A stretch of 64,000 nt of DNA, taken from positions 1 to 64,000 of the forward strand of contig JASANH010000542.1 in NCBI GenBank assembly GCA_030248295.1. The letters are read 5' to 3'. Made by a program: the position numbers and the translations under genes. The notes beneath the pieces are model-generated. The model saw only the letters and a program-made list of their open reading frames with translations, made no database searches and was not told the DNA's origin. This document shows positions 31,214 through 44,271 of the stretch, one piece after another (position 1 is the first letter of the stretch; each line of letters begins with the position of its first letter). This stretch comes from Mesodorylaimus sp. YZB2_4 (Eukaryota; Nematoda; Enoplea; Dorylaimida; Dorylaimidae).

Positions 31214-32833
31214 GCTATCAAGGTCCGACAATGGGTTCACAGTTCGACCCAAACCCAACCCAAAAATTTTGAAGCCGAACCCAACCCAGAACGCAATCCA
31301 AACCAATTTTTTAAAAGTCAAACCCAACCCATTCGCTACTGAACCCAAACCCAGCCCATAAAAATCCATATTTTTTAAAGTCAAGTAGAACCAAAAAACC
31401 ACTTTTGTTCAGTAAAATATTATCAGTATGAAGCACATTTTTGTGAAAATGCTATCATTCTTTGCTAAACGACCTGAGGGAAAGCAATCCTGGCATGGTG
31501 GCTTTACTCGATTGTATTCCCTAAGAGGCAAGTTGGAAGGTTAGTGGAAGAGTCTACCCTGCCCTCACCAGGGCACTGGTTGCACATTTCGACAACGCAC
31601 ATAATTCTGAAACTTGACCTTACGATAAAACACATTTTTGAGCAGCTGATTCAGACGTTCATGTCGCATATTCATCCCCCTTGAAAAAGATCTCCAGGGA
31701 TACAAGAAGCAGCTTATCTAACAGGTGATAAACTGGCATGAGCAAATCTGACTGCACCTCCAAATTCGATTTTTGAACTCCTTCCATCACATCACGACCT
31801 GAGAAGTATCCTGCTCATACGTACCTCAACGTAAATTTCCTTTTCGAGCTACAAGTTTTTTTAAATAACATGACCCCGAACAAAGAGATACTGGTCTCCC
31901 GTCATCATAAATTATTCACCCACCAATAGAGCTGCGGTGGCTCACGTCAGTTCACTCGCGTGCGCAGGATTTCGGGGTCTTAGGGGGCCAACAAGAAAGT
32001 TGCATGAATATGCTATAATTTAGAGCTCAAGGATGAGCGCCAATCGCTCCAGTGGGGGGCGGGGAATGTGCCCCCGCCCCGCCGAAGGAAAAATTTTTGC
32101 AAAATTAACCTCTCGCAGACTTAATTGCACTAGTCTAAGAAAAAATTTGCTGGAAATACCTGTTTCAAGGCAAGAAATCACACTCTTAACCCCAGCCAAA
32201 AACTCGAGCCGACCCCCTGCCAAAGAGCAAGAGGCTCCTTCATGGTGGGTGGAGCTTTCAAACATTCAAAATTTGGACCTGACTAGTCAGGTCGGAGATC
32301 TTTGCAAGATACTTTTTTCGCCAGAATCTCATCAAGGAGTCTTACCCGCTCTTGCTTATGGGAAGATTTGGCAGGATAGTCGCAACAAATTCTACTTGCC
32401 AAGATTTTTTGATTTAACAAGACCTTGCCAAGACTTGCCAGTATTTGAGCATGATGGGAAATGCGGGCTGACCTGATCTCGACTGCGAGTCGACAAGAGA
32501 TCAGGTCATAGCTCGATATCATCCGCTGATAGACGATTTTTCAGTCTCGCCACAAACTGACATGTCCAAGTAACTGGACTAACTGGGCACTGGGCACTCG
32601 AGCGGCCAGGGTGTTCTCGATCACGGCAATGATCCCATGCACATGTACATATTCTCACGTAGCCGAATAAGGCTGACCCCAAATGGAGAAGTGGTTTTAT
32701 TGGGCTGGGTTCGAAAAAAGGTCAACCTCCACAACCCAAAACCACCCTTTCTAAAAACCGGACCCAACCCAACCCAAAAACCCAAAAAAATGGGTTGGGT
32801 TGGATTTTTGACCCAATGTCGGACCTGGATTGC
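31214..32833. mobile_element. hAT-like non-autonomous element with AACCC-type terminal arrays
   Basis: The left end (from about 31214) reads ATCAAGGTCCGACAATGGGT and the right end is its inverted copy (ACCCAATGTCGGACCTGG, to about 32831). Just inside both ends lie degenerate arrays of AACCC/CCCAAC (31245-31355; inverted at about 32697-32812). No clear target duplication remains. The core holds a hairpin at 32469-32508 and a segment at 32032-32110 similar to 41135-41235. A 147-codon frame at 32033-32476 has no recognised motif. Confidence 0.6.
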
Positions 32834-32839
32834 AATAGT

Positions 32840-34083
32840 ATACCCATACAAAGAAGGAAGGAAGCCAACGAATGCTTGCAAAAAGCTTTGAAAAGGCATT
32901 TCTTTATGCCATTTTGACTTTCTGGTCCAAACTTTTTGTTTCGACCGGAAGAATCAATGAACAAATTCGAAAATGTAACTACCAGATATACACAGCGAGA
33001 AAGACGTGCTATAAACAAAGAAGGCAAGAAGTCAACATGTACGCTGAGAACGGCAGAAGCTTATGTAGAAAACGTGATAATCTATTTTTAATCGTCATGG
33101 TCACAGCCTAGCTGAGCCGATAAAATGTTTGAAACTTGAATTTGGGTCGTCAAATTTGTAAATTGTGCGTGCTGTTCGACCGTTCACTTATTCATTTGCC
33201 TGAAAAAATCTATTTTTTTTACTAAATAACAGGCAATTACATAGCCGAAAAGAGAATTTTTCTTTTCTGAATTTCTTATTCCCCGTTTCTCTTAGATTTT
33301 GAATTCTCCTTGCAAAAGAGCTCTTTTGCAAGAAAAATTTCAAAATCTAGACGTCAAAAAAACAAGATATCGTAATAGCCGCGTACCTGATGGCATTCTC
33401 CATGGAAAACTTATGCAGGAATCGAAAATAATTTTGTAAAAGGTAAAGTCTGGTAAAATTTTCTTATTCTTCGCGTGCCAGGAGCTCGCGACAAACGGTT
33501 TGGCGCGAAATTTCCGAAGAATTTTTCAATTTTTGTGTGCCTAGAAATCTGAGCGCTGAGAACAACACGCAGTACTATTCCTAAACTCGGTGTTTCAGTT
33601 TTCAGGGATCGATTTGCAAAGCTTCCAACTCTCGGGGTTTGGGTATTTCCTCAAAAAAACTCAAGAATTAAAAAGATTCGCTGGCCACTGCTGACCAGTT
33701 GGCCAGACGGATCCGATATTTTGCAGAGAGTTTTTTGCACCTAGCAGCCAAGTACAATATTTAGTTTTGTCAAGATCATGGTTGGCGATTTATTCTTGTG
33801 AGTAGGACATGGAATGTGGGTCATTATTCTAATTTTTTCCAGCAAATAATTGAACTTTAGAGAAACTTTATTGATGCACGGAAAAAAGGAGCACAAAATG
33901 TCATTACGCTATCCTTTGCGAGAAACAATAAACAAGTTGGGCTCGCTTATGTGCTACATCAAAAGTACATTGTAAATTGTTTATTGTACAGTATATTTCA
34001 CCCCTGTGTGTATATACTTTGCGTATTTCTGCGAAATGTGTATGATATTGTATGCTAAATTATTTCCAGAATTTTAATGTATA
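32840..34083. repeat. Spacer with a diverged dispersed repeat shared with 46.4-46.75 kb
   Basis: About 33580-33800 matches 46480-46730 in order: TTCCAACTCTCGG / TTCCAACACTCGG, then CTCAAAAAAACTC, CTGACCAGTTGGCCAGAC / CTACTGCTGGCCAGAC, and CAATATTTAGTTTTGTCAAG. No coding content. Confidence 0.55.
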
Positions 34084-35175
34084 AATACAGTCCAGCATCG
34101 ACCGACCCACCGACCTGGCCGAACCGACCCACCGATCCGGGCCGAATCGGCTTGGTGGAACCGACCAAAGCTGTGGGTCGGCCGGATCGGAATTTTGGAT
34201 TCCCGCCAAAATTTTTTCTCTGGCGTCCAGTCATGTCTTCCTGCAGGTAGCTAGGATCAACACTTCAACCCACTGGACTTGCCGCCCATGCATGACATCG
34301 ACGTTTTTTTGCAAGTTTCGACCCCATATACCTTCTGTCAACATAGGAGCGCGGGGGCTCATTTGGCTTGTCAGAGGCTGATTGGGGGCAACCCTGACTG
34401 AAACGCCTCAGTTCTATTCTGGCTGAAGACGTCAGTTTAGGAAACCCATTCTCAGAGAACTGGCTGTGGGCGATTCGCCAGGAATTGAATTGGAGGTGGA
34501 AAAGTGGTGCCCTCGACTAAGAAAACTGGTCCTGATTGCCAGTCGAGGCCCTCCGTTCTTGCCCTCTATCATCCGGAAACGCTGATTCTGGCGCAGGGTG
34601 CCCTCGGCGGTGATGCCCCAGCGGAGCAGCTACAAGTGAGGCCGTGAGAGGGAGCCTGCCATGTGAGTTAATCGCCTCACACACGGCCGCACTTGTCATT
34701 ATGACTGCTGGCTGGCCACTGGCAAAACCCATGGGAAATTGGAATAGTTGGGGGGCCAAGCACAAAGAAATTTCAAAATCTGTCCTCATACTGGCCACCT
34801 TCCACTCCAAGAAGTCAACTTTAGAAGCGAAACGGGATATTGCAGGTGCAGTTGGACAGTACAAATTTGTGAAATTCTACGCTGTCGCCTCAGACAGCAT
34901 GAGGCAAGGAACGATCACGTTAACTTAGTCCTAAAGTTCTCCTCCCCCTGTCCGTTTTTGCCCGAAATCCGTCAGCCCCTCCCTCCTTGACTGCGGGTGT
35001 CTGTTAACGATGGTTCTTTGTCGAAGAAAGAATGTGCATCATGCCAGAAAACAAATCAGTGGGCGCAACACAACGTTGGGTCGGGTGGATCGGGTCGGGT
35101 CGGTTTGGGTCGGGTCGGTCGGATCGGGTCGGTTTGGTGACCTCACACCCGAGTCGGTCGATGCTGGAATACAGT
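34084..35175. mobile_element. hAT-like non-autonomous element with perfect 8-bp duplication
   Basis: AATACAGT occurs at 34084-34091 and 35168-35175. The element between (34092-35167, 1076 bp) has ends CCAGCATCGACCGAC in inverted orientation. Inside each end is a degenerate array: ACCGACCCACCGA-type at 34100-34195 and GGTCGGGTCGGTTT-type at 35080-35150. Eight base pairs is the hAT duplication length. A SINE lies in the core. No transposase. Confidence 0.82.
34345..34775 (+). repeat. tRNA-derived SINE copy
   Basis: Same order of blocks as the copies at 24605/26013 and 60715, ending in GACTGCTGGCTGGCCACTGGCA-like sequence. It lies inside the hAT-like element. Confidence 0.7.
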
Positions 35176-35179
35176 ACAC

Positions 35180-36105
35180 AAAGTTTGTGTATGTAACGTT
35201 ATATTTCGTACGCAACCAACTGTACTTTTCTCTTTCGCAGCAGATATCAAATTACAGCTAGGTAATCCATTTTCAGATTTCTGGGCATTTTTCACGACTA
35301 ACAAACTTGTGAAGTAAGCGACTCACCAGTCACAAAGTTATCCGAAAGTATCTCATATCCATAAAAATAAACGCTTTATCCGCCGCTGTGCTTCACTTCA
35401 CACTGCACCAGCGGGTTTTTTTTTAAACTCTCAGGCACCCCTCGTATATCTTCGCGGGATATAGACATCTACAGTATATAATATCCAAATCCTTTCTCAA
35501 GTTCATATCAACTCGAGGATAAACACTGCAGCACAACAGGACGACGGCGCTTTGGCCTCTTTCAGCGCAAGCTCAACTCGCAGGCCAACCAGCACTTTAC
35601 AGTTCGGCCAATTATTCTGTAAGAAACGAATTACGAAAACATGCCCTACACGCACTCACGCCTGTCTAACAGTAAGCTCCCAAGACAACACGGATTTAGG
35701 ACTTAGAGCGCATAAGATTCGCACGCATCCGCCACGAACATAACATGCGCACTCCTATTTTCTCTTGGTAGAAACTACTGCCAGGGCGGGTGTGTTTTTA
35801 TAGAGAAAGTGCAGTTTTCTTGCTGCAGGCACAGCGCAAGTTTTGAATAATGTCCAGCACGACGAATTTCTAGTGGGCTGGTCTAAGCACCGAATCATTA
35901 CTGCAGTAATGACTTACTTAGTTGGACTTGAAATAGAATGTTGAAAAGACTAGTTCTTGTTTGATATGTCGCAGTGGGAGGTGCCCTTCAAATATGTGCG
36001 CAAATACTAGTCTCGAAACGCCTCCGCATCATGGCGCATTATCACGCCTCGCCTTTCTATCCTATTTTCATTTTCGAAAAATTTGGCGTAATCCGTGTCT
36101 AAAAT
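35180..36105. other. Spacer upstream of the LBP/BPI gene
   Basis: No supported gene and no clear TATA box before the ATG at 36110. Confidence 0.4.
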
Positions 36106-36109
36106 ATCA

Positions 36110-39100
36110 ATGATAGGAAATATGGGCGCAGGGGAAAAGAAAAGCGGGAAAATAAATTTGTGGATTCTATTATTAATTCAATTTATTCTTGTCACGTTTA
36201 TTCGAGGTTAGTAATATTTTTCTTATCATACAAAGTTTTTCAGATTTTACAGTTGAATAAAGTTGAGCAGAATTCCGCTTTGAAAGTCTAAATGATGTCA
36301 TGGGGTGTATTTAAACTTTACGATGGCATAACCCATGAGACAGCGCCAGAGTAAAATCGAACTGACAAAGCCAACTTACAATATGTATGAGTCGAGCGGC
36401 AGTTTCTGGCATTTTGAAGTCAAGGTATCAAGACTTTTGCCCAAACTGCCACTCGCTCGACCGAATGAAAACTTTAAGTTTATGGGCTCAGGATTTTTTT
36501 ATATTTTATGGGCGAGCAAGAGACCATAATTTCCCGCATTTCAAGCTCAAATTTACCCGCCAAAGATGTTTAGGAGATAAAATTTCAAAAAAATGTTTCC
36601 GAGCAGTTTGAACACAGCACCAAAACCGAAACATTATTGTAGATTATGCAGTCGATTTATTTTAGGTGATTTCGACAACAATGGCTCGAATCCTGCATTT
36701 AAGATTCACCTCACATCAAAGGGGCTAAATTTTGTTAGCAGAATCGCTAAAATGATGCTGCTTGACTTTTTGAACGGATCGGGGAAATCGATTGAGACGA
36801 AAAATCCGGATGGTGTTATTCTTAAATGGAATAATCTCAAAATCCAGAAATATAACGACGATTTAATGTCTGATGTGGTTTTCTCACCTGGCATGGGAGT
36901 GGAATACAGGGTAAGTAGGCTTCAGGGCGGGCTCTTACTGTATGTTGGAATTCGAAGAGAAGTGGCCTGCTCGTGGGTGGGAAAGAGTGAGGGAGAATGG
37001 AAAATTTGACAGCAACTGCGAGCAGCAACTAAATTGTTGGCTCACAATAAAATGTGTAAGGTGATTTTTGTACACTGAAAGAAAATCCAAAAGTGCTTCT
37101 CTGACGATCTTGAGAATCTACGAAAAGTAATATTTGTAAAGTCTATTCAATAGAAATCGTGCCACAATTTTTGAAAACCTCGATTTTCCAAAAGTACATT
37201 TTATGAATCAATGATTAACAATCTGAAATATAATCAGATAAATATAAAAAATTTAAAATTCAAGCCTAATTTTTTATCAAGAGGTGATATATTCAAGCAA
37301 TTAAAAATTTTCAACAATTTTTAAAATTTATTAAGACAGGGTATCTGTAAGGTTCGTCTAAGTGCTTGCCGAATGAAAATTTTGAACCCATAAATTTTTG
37401 TGCTGAAACCCCATGAGTGTATGTTGAAAAAGCATGTCCCATGGTCAGAAGTCACAGAGAGCCATGTACAGACGTATATTTCTAAAATGTGGCAGTCGCA
37501 GCACGCGATGCGACCGCGACGGTTTCTGGGACTCTGCGACCGCGCACACGCTTTCGTTGCGGTCGCAAACAGTCGCGGACGTGTAGAAAGCCGCACCGTC
37601 CTAGCAATGACATACTTTAGAAATACACGTACGCGGTTCTGTGTGACTTCTGACCATGGGACGAGCCTTAAAGCATTTTTCCTCCTCTACAAGTAAGGCT
37701 ATCTCCGAAGTCTATGTTTGCCTGTGTTTCGAAGTTACACGCCTCATAAGACGAGCATGACCCTCAAAAAAAGCTAAAATATCGCTTTTTGCAATTATCT
37801 CGTTCCGATGCACCGCTAGTGTATATAACACACGCATATTTTCTAAATCTACTGATCAAGGGGTATCTCTGGTGAATTTATCGCTGGGGTTTGTCTCACC
37901 GATTTCGAGCTATAGCCCCATGAACGTGGGAGAAAATTTGAATTTTGAACTTTGGCGGGAATATCTCACGAACGGTGAGACCTGGGTCAAATTTTGAAAA
38001 AGCATTCGATAGCTCATCATCTTGCGGTCATTTATATTCATTTTAGATCACTTCAGGACCAAGGATCAGGAAGATATGGCCGATGTGGCCCAAACATCAC
38101 GTTTTTATGTGTATTTCTATAGGGAGCGGGTGAAAAAAACATTTTGTGACTATTGGGTCACCATACTCTCATGGGGAACCTTAGATAAAAGCAAAAAAAT
38201 CATGGGGTCAAAATTTCCTATTGGCAAAGAAAATTTCCCATTGGTCGATCCTTACAGACATTTTGTCTGGAAACTTTGCAATATTTGATGATGTTATTAT
38301 TTTTTTGAAAAGATCCCTAGAGTAGTATGACGCCAAGAATCGTCCAATACTACCAAATCTGACTGACGATAAACAATTTAAAAATTTTTCAGTTACGCAA
38401 TTTCAATTTAAAAATGGTCTCAGATTATGCCGTCATTCAATCGCAGTCCTCAAAAACGCGTCCCCCATCAGGCGTGTTCACCGTGACCATGGATGGTGTG
38501 GCTGTCTCGCTGCTGATTTCCATGTTTAACTCTAATGGACGAATGAAACCATTTTTGGAAGATTGTAGAAGCACTGTCGAAAAAGCCGATTTACAAATAA
38601 ATAAGGGTTCAGGTCGAGATTTAAATAAATACTTTCGAAATGATACCATCAATAGTCAAGCAAAATTATTCTTGCAAAGAGAAATATGTACATTTGCGAA
38701 AACAATATTTTTACCAAAAATTGAACGTACTTTTGCCAATTATCCAGTCACAACAAATTTATTCGATGATGTTTATTATAATTATTCCTTAACCCAAGAT
38801 CCAGTGGTCACCCCCGACAGCTTGGTTACTAGTTACGCTGGTAATGCGTATATACGTCAAAAAAGTGGATCAAATGATTCACAAGTCCCATTCGCAGCGC
38901 CAGCAGTTTCGGAAGAAAATTATCAGGAGCGCATGATGTGCCTGTTTATGTCTAATTACAGTCTTAGATCACTAATATATTTCATGTCGAAACAACATCG
39001 ATTTGATTATAATTTTACAAAAACTGACACGCCTTCATTTGCTAAATATTTACGCACAGAATGTCCAAAAACCGATGAAATGTGCGCGGCCTCGGTGATT

Positions 39101-39664
39101 GGCTCATTACCTAAGCGTTATCCGAATAGCAACTTGGAAATTTATATTCGTCAAATTCCTGGGCGAGAACAGGTTATTATTAAGAGAGGTGTTATAAATA
39201 TGACTGGAGAAGGTTACATGAACGGTTTTGTTCGACGTCCAAATGGCAAAAAAGAATGGTTATTTTATTCAAATATTGAAAGTTATACAACTATGAGAAA
39301 ACCTGTTTTTGTGGCATCGAATCATTCTATCGAGACTAGATTGGAAGCTAATCATTTCAGACTGTATAATCTATCGTCCACATTACCCGACATCAATGTT
39401 GACACATTGAGCCTGCTGACTGGATTTGCCGTCGATAATTATATTAATGAGATCATGAGACGCACGATTGGACGCGCATTGCGAATGCCTAAGCTGATCG
39501 AATTCGATATGGTGAATGGGGTGGCTTCGTTTGGCGACGGTAGGGTCATGATGGCGGCTGATTTCTGTCAAACAGCCGATGAATGCAGGAAAGCACAGGA
39601 AGAAGCGAAAGCTGAGCAGGCCAAGAATGCTCAACCTGATTATGACTCAGTATATGGACTGTGA
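36110..39664 (+). CDS. LBP/BPI/CETP-family lipid-binding protein, 537 aa, three exons
   Basis: Exons are 36110-36206, 36666-36910 and 38393-39664 (phases 1 and 0). Exon 1 gives a basic start and a hydrophobic segment (LWILLLIQFILVTFI), a signal peptide or anchor. Exon 2 begins the N-terminal barrel with NPAFKIHLTSKGLNFVS, the family's opening motif. Exon 3 continues it (FNLKM...GVFTVTMDGVAVS) and keeps the two cysteines that form the conserved disulfide, C172 and C213, 41 residues apart as expected, followed by YPVTTNLFDDVYYNYSL. The rest (about residues 230-510) is the C-terminal barrel, then a charged tail. Family members bind bacterial lipopolysaccharide or lipids and act in innate immunity or lipid transport; which applies here is not visible. 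The second intron (1.48 kb) contains a small inverted-repeat element. The long Lys/Glu tail after the barrel is an addition to the usual length of about 480. Confidence 0.88.
37436..37662. mobile_element. MITE-like inverted-repeat element in LBP/BPI intron 2
   Basis: Ends GTCCCATGGTCAGAAGTCAC are inverted copies; similarity runs about 50 bp (through ATTTCTAAA). The 130-bp middle is CG-rich and partly self-complementary (GCGACCGCGAC...GTTGCGGTCGC). 227 bp, no coding sequence. Confidence 0.75.
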
Positions 39665-39669
39665 GATTG

Positions 39670-40630
39670 ATAACATAGTGTACTGTAGGGCATGGAAAAC
39701 ATGGGCTATAAATGAAGCGGGTGTCAAAAAATCTGGATTTCTTTCTAATCCACAGGAAAGTTCAAGTGACTTATTTGCCCTGATTCAAGTTCTTAGTAGG
39801 GAGTTTTAATAGTCGACATCAAATCATGCCAATTTTCAATGTTTCTTACAAGAAACTTATAATTAAAAGCTCACATCGGCTTATAATTATCAGATTTAAC
39901 CTAGCATAGTGCTTACTCTCCGCTAATCGTGAGCTTAATGGTGAATTATAGGGAGTCCAGGGATTTTTAAACCGCCCTTTCATAACCGTAAGATTTACAT
40001 GAATCATGTTTGCTATTTATTGCAGACTGACTTATGCTCTGTGGGGGAAAAGTACATCGCTATGTATTACAATTGAATGCTCTTTATTGTTTGTGCTGTA
40101 ATTTTCCGCTTAAAACCAAACCATTATACATCTATGATCACGCCCAGTGCCACTGTACAGTACATAAGTAAGTGTTCATGAGAAGAAGATCAAAGCAGCC
40201 AGAATTGATAAATTGTCGCGGGAGGCGTCCCCCCCTCCCCCCAACCCTCAAGGTTCACGAATTTCCTGCGCGATTGTCATAGACGATATCTGATAAGTAT
40301 CGACATGGAATAACGATGTGAAGTGGACAAAAACAGGTAACGTCCAACCGCTAGTTTAATCTTTTGCATATGCAGCTGCTTAAAGGCCACAAAAGAGCTG
40401 AAACTGTACTACAGCTTTGCCATTTTTATTAAAAGACCATCAACATGCTGTAAAAAGCACTTATCGAGAAGAAAAGAATAAAATAATTCTAGCCTTTTTG
40501 AGCGTTTTAAAAAGGTCACCTAAGGTTTTCAAAGTCTTGATTTCTGTGAAAACGAAAGTGCAAAAGCAGGTGTAGTATCTTTAGCGCAAATGCGCCCCGA
40601 ATTCGTACTGCAGTATGCGCAGAAACACAA
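39670..40630. other. 3' flank of LBP/BPI and spacer
   Basis: No supported gene. ATTAAA near 39865 could serve as polyadenylation signal. Confidence 0.35.
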
Positions 40631-40639
40631 CTTTTTTTT

Positions 40640-41050
40640 GTACCCCAAAGCCCGTTTTGCGTATAGCCAGCCAGCAGTCAAACCTTGTAAGCAAGGCTAT
40701 GTGGGGACGGGCACACACAGCAGCTTCCCTCTGCGTGTCTTCACTTGGAGCACCTCCACGCGAGGGCATCCTGGACAGGACACCAACTTCCTCGGACGAT
40801 GGCGGGCGGGCTTTGAACTCTGTCGGTGTTCAGCAGCCAAGACTATCTTCTCGTTTGGCGTCCGTCTCTCCACTCTCAGCACCTCTAGGGTATCGGGTGA
40901 GTCACTCACGGCCTGGCGTGCAAGGTCAGCGAGGGTTTGTAGTTCGCAAACCAACCTCCATAACCGGGGATCGAACCCGGGACGAGACCAGCCACTCGCT
41001 CCCAAGCAATACGGAGACACGAATGCCGAACCAGGCGCGCAGCAAGGGCT
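40640..41050 (-). repeat. tRNA-derived SINE, best-preserved head, minus orientation
   Basis: On the minus strand a tRNA-like head (GCTTGGGAGCGAGTGGC, then a perfect B box GGTTCGATCC at 40968-40977) leads into a body matching the other copies: GATGCCCTCG, AGAGGGAAGC and the end TGACTGCTGGCTGGC. A poly(G) tract lies just beyond the head at 41062-41083. Open frames through it on both strands are accidental. Confidence 0.75.
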
Positions 41051-41061
41051 GGCTCGTTAGG

Positions 41062-41245
41062 GCGGGGGGGGGGGGGGGGGGGGAAGGGGGGAAAGCAAGA
41101 TATATTACAATCCGTCTAATTAATATGTTTGGGAGCGCTAAGCGCTTTAGGCGGGCGTAGCCCGCCAGGGGGAGGGGTGCGTGGAGGGGGATGTGCGCCC
41201 TCCCAGCCGGAGGCGAAATTTTTGAAAAATCGCCGTTACAAGACA
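41062..41245. repeat. Poly(G) microsatellite and GC-rich repeat shared with 32.03-32.11 kb
   Basis: About 20 consecutive G at 41064-41083. At 41135-41235, GGGGATGTGCGCCCTCCCAG followed by CCGGAGGCGAAATTTTTG resembles 32055-32100. Confidence 0.6.
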
Positions 41246-41249
41246 CGTT

Positions 41250-42280
41250 TTCAAGCCTGAGCTATATACCTAGGTACCCCAACAAAAACTAGTTACACTC
41301 GACTAAAAATCCATACAGCTGGCTACAGAATACTATGCTCTGGCTCATTCAGTATAGCAAGTCAGCATCTTGAAGATCATGATCGAACTCCCCTCTGCTG
41401 TCGTCGCTGCTGAAACGGATTCCACTATGATGAGATTGCACATCAGCTTCTTACAATCTTTCATTTTCTTGGGGTTTGTCTCTAAGTTTATTCTCTCGCA
41501 AGGTAGAAGCGGCGGGGCTTTATGAAGAATCGGTTCACAATTTCCTCTGGGCTTACTGTGATCTCCCAATGAATATGGATTAAACATATACACTGGCAGA
41601 ACATGCGCTTAGTAGCAGAGAAATGACCATACAGTCTGCTACAATGCTAATGCTTTTTCCTTTAATATCACACACACACAGGCGTGAATGAATCCAAACC
41701 GCGCGGCTGCTAATATATGAATAAATAGTGGGCACAAAGTAGGTGTTTGAGGTGCGTTTGCGCTAAACATACTTAACCTGCTTTTGCATTTTCGTTTTCG
41801 CGATGATCAGGATTTGAAATTCTTAGACGCCTTTGTACGCAAATGACAGCTCCTGTGTCCTGATGAGTTCTTTCAATAGTTTGGCTCCCACTGCTCGTGT
41901 GATTAGTCTCTTTTAATGGACTGCATAGACAGGCCAAAATGCCCACATCAACATGGTCACAGGCTAATGGCACCTACATGCCGACAGTTCAGTTGGTTCA
42001 CATCTGCAGAGTTTGGCGACGTGGACTGGGGCGAACTCCGAATGGACTTTGATAAAATTGTTTGAATTCATGTTTTTGACGTAATACTATTCAACATTTC
42101 TATTTTTAGACGCAGGCAATCACTGGGTCACGCTTCTTGCATTTACCCGATTCATTCATCTTGACATGCTTGTGTATCTTGTAATAAGAGACTTTTGCGT
42201 TTGTTGGTTAGGTCATCTTGTAAGTTTGAACACTGCTATCATTTTATTGCATGCTAATCACTGCGATGCTTCATATCAAA
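41250..42280. other. Spacer without a supported gene
   Basis: Short frames only, plus a (CA)n run at about 41671-41680. Confidence 0.4.
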
Positions 42281-42284
42281 CAGG

Positions 42285-42719
42285 CTAATGAGGCAAGTCC
42301 TTAACACAAAGATAACTATTGTGCCAGTTTGGATCCCATGGCTCGTTCATGTTAATACAAGATAACCCGGAAATTGGCCCTGCATCTGAAAATTGGAAGC
42401 GAAAAAGACCACTTTTGGGAACGCAGATGTAGTTATTGCCCCAAGAATGAGCATTGGAACGCTCTTCAAGTTTCGTGCACTCCTTCCCAGGGATAGGTCC
42501 ATTTAACGAGTGATCTATGCCGTAATCTTTGTTCGTGCAGAGATAATTGTCGTACCAGCCGTGGTCTCTAGGTTCGGCTGGCTCAGTAATGGCGACACAG
42601 GTTTTACCTTTGATAGCATCCCAAAACGAAAACTGCAAGCCCAAATCTTGGACTGTGATCGCTGATAAAAACGGGGTGCAGAAGATCAGAATCAGAAACA
42701 CCACCTTCTTGGAAAACAT
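42285..42719 (-). CDS. Secreted protein of three Cys-pair repeats, 144 aa
   Basis: Residues 1-20 are a clear signal peptide (KKVVFLILIFCTPFLSA). The mature part is three repeats of about 40 residues with the pattern G-x-I-x-G-x-x-C, then an acidic site, then W-x-x-N-Y-[LI]-C: C40/C62, C82/C103 and C121/C142 approximately. Each repeat therefore offers one Cys pair, likely a disulfide, and the strongly conserved W..NYLC core suggests a small beta fold, possibly a lectin-like or ligand-binding module. I do not recognise a named family. The gene is intronless and stands alone. Confidence 0.7.
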   Translation of the reverse strand: MFSKKVVFLILIFCTPFLSAITVQDLGLQFSFWDAIKGKTCVAITEPAEPRDHGWYDNYLCTNKDYGIDHSLNGPIPGKECTKLEERSNAHSWGNNYICVPKSGLFRFQFSDAGPISGLSCINMNEPWDPNWHNSYLCVKDLPH

Positions 42720-42724
42720 TGTTT

Positions 42725-44265
42725 GCCGTCGAATTTTATGAAAAACTTGAGAAATAGGTTGGTTGCTTTCCGCTGCAAAAAATCAAAGATAAAGGGTTCA
42801 TGTCTCATCTTTTTTCTTATAGTCCTTCGAATCGCCAGCTAATTACAACTAAGTTCAAAAAAGTTCTTTCTGAAAACTTTGCTTCGCACCAGGGTGCGGT
42901 GCTATGACATACAGGAAGGACATACATCCTGTAAGGAATACGTACGTGAAGCAAAAACCTTCAATTTTTTGTTTTTCATTACTTAAATGCTAGCAGAAAA
43001 CACAACTTTTTTGCTTTTAAATCGAACGGTTGGATGTTCGATGCTCCTCTCCCCCATCTGTCACTCTTTCTGGCATTCCTTTTTGTTAGCTGTCATTTAT
43101 CGATCATCTTTACGCAATCCATAAACAGTCAGGTTGAAGCAATTTTCCATATCTTTGCAGGTTGAACCACTGCTCATGAGTTAAAATATTGTTTTAAAAT
43201 CGGTAAAAGTTCTGCGAATTGTGTTTCGCAGAAATCACATCAACAATTTCAGAAAAAATCATTATGATATTCTGAAAGAGCACATCTTCTTCTACAAAAA
43301 TCATTTATATTGCAAAAATTTTTCTCTGGCGGATCTTGGAAATAAGCCTGGTGTGGTTACTTCAGATATTTGCAAAATCTCTGCATGAAACACACCACAC
43401 CAACCACACCATTTATGGAAGTTCTTTCCCCACCACACCAATCTTTCGTGAATTTGCTCTCCCAGACTGCCGTGTTGTCACAACCACACTCCTATTACCC
43501 CAGCCACACTAGGCGTTGTCTGCTTCTAGCGGGAAGCAAAAAACTTCCACAACCACACCTCCGCGCTTCCACAATCACACAAACCCACCGAAGTCTGAAC
43601 GGGCGAGCCTTTACTCTGTGATGGAACCTCAGCAGCTCAGAAAAACCGTGCGTGATGTAGTTTTTTTGTTCTATGCCTCGCTGACTTGCCTCCAGCATAT
43701 CGATTTTCAGGTGATGCAGTCATACTGACTTGAGTGTAGTTTTCCAGTTCGTCTTGATTATTTTTCCTCTGACTAGTTCTTACGCGTAGTCCTGACCAGT
43801 TATTGTGTGTGTTTCTAACCATTAGTCTCATTTGCATAGTAAACTCAGACTTATATCGAACTGTAAGTCGCGCGACTGGGTGTGTAAATACCAGCTAGAA
43901 AGATATGAGCAGATATTCAATCAAGGTGTAGATTTCTAAAACCCCCAGAAACATACTGTATTAGAAAAATTGAAAGCCAAAATTAAAAAGACTCTTGCCC
44001 GTTTTGTACTTATCCCAGACAGGGCAGGGTTACGTTGGCTGTGGTTGTTGCGGCGGCCGATAAAACTAGCAAGCAGCAGTGGCCATAACTTACGACTAGC
44101 TCCGTTCACATCAGAAATGCACAGACTAGGGGTGTGCAGTCGATCAGCTTTTGCTTGACGCAGCTTGGCTAAATACGCATTGCAGATACTGTATAGATTG
44201 AGCCTCCGTCAAATACTGCTTGCAAGATGTCTACAGAGGAAACGAGCTTGCCTAAGTCTTATTAT
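42725..44265. repeat. Spacer with CCACACC-type degenerate array
   Basis: At 43346-43590 the words CCACACC/AACCACAC recur about a dozen times at irregular spacing, recalling the terminal arrays of the hAT-like elements; I could not find an inverted partner. No supported gene in the rest. Confidence 0.45.
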
Positions 44266-44271
44266 GAAATA

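Noticed and set aside
32033..32476. 147-codon plus-strand frame as a gene
   Set aside because: Lies wholly inside a non-autonomous element, shares its start region with a repeat at 41.1-41.2 kb and has no recognised motif.
40590..41160. Long plus-strand frames of 156 and 181 codons
   Set aside because: They run through the SINE copy and the poly(G) tract; length comes from GC-rich repeat sequence.
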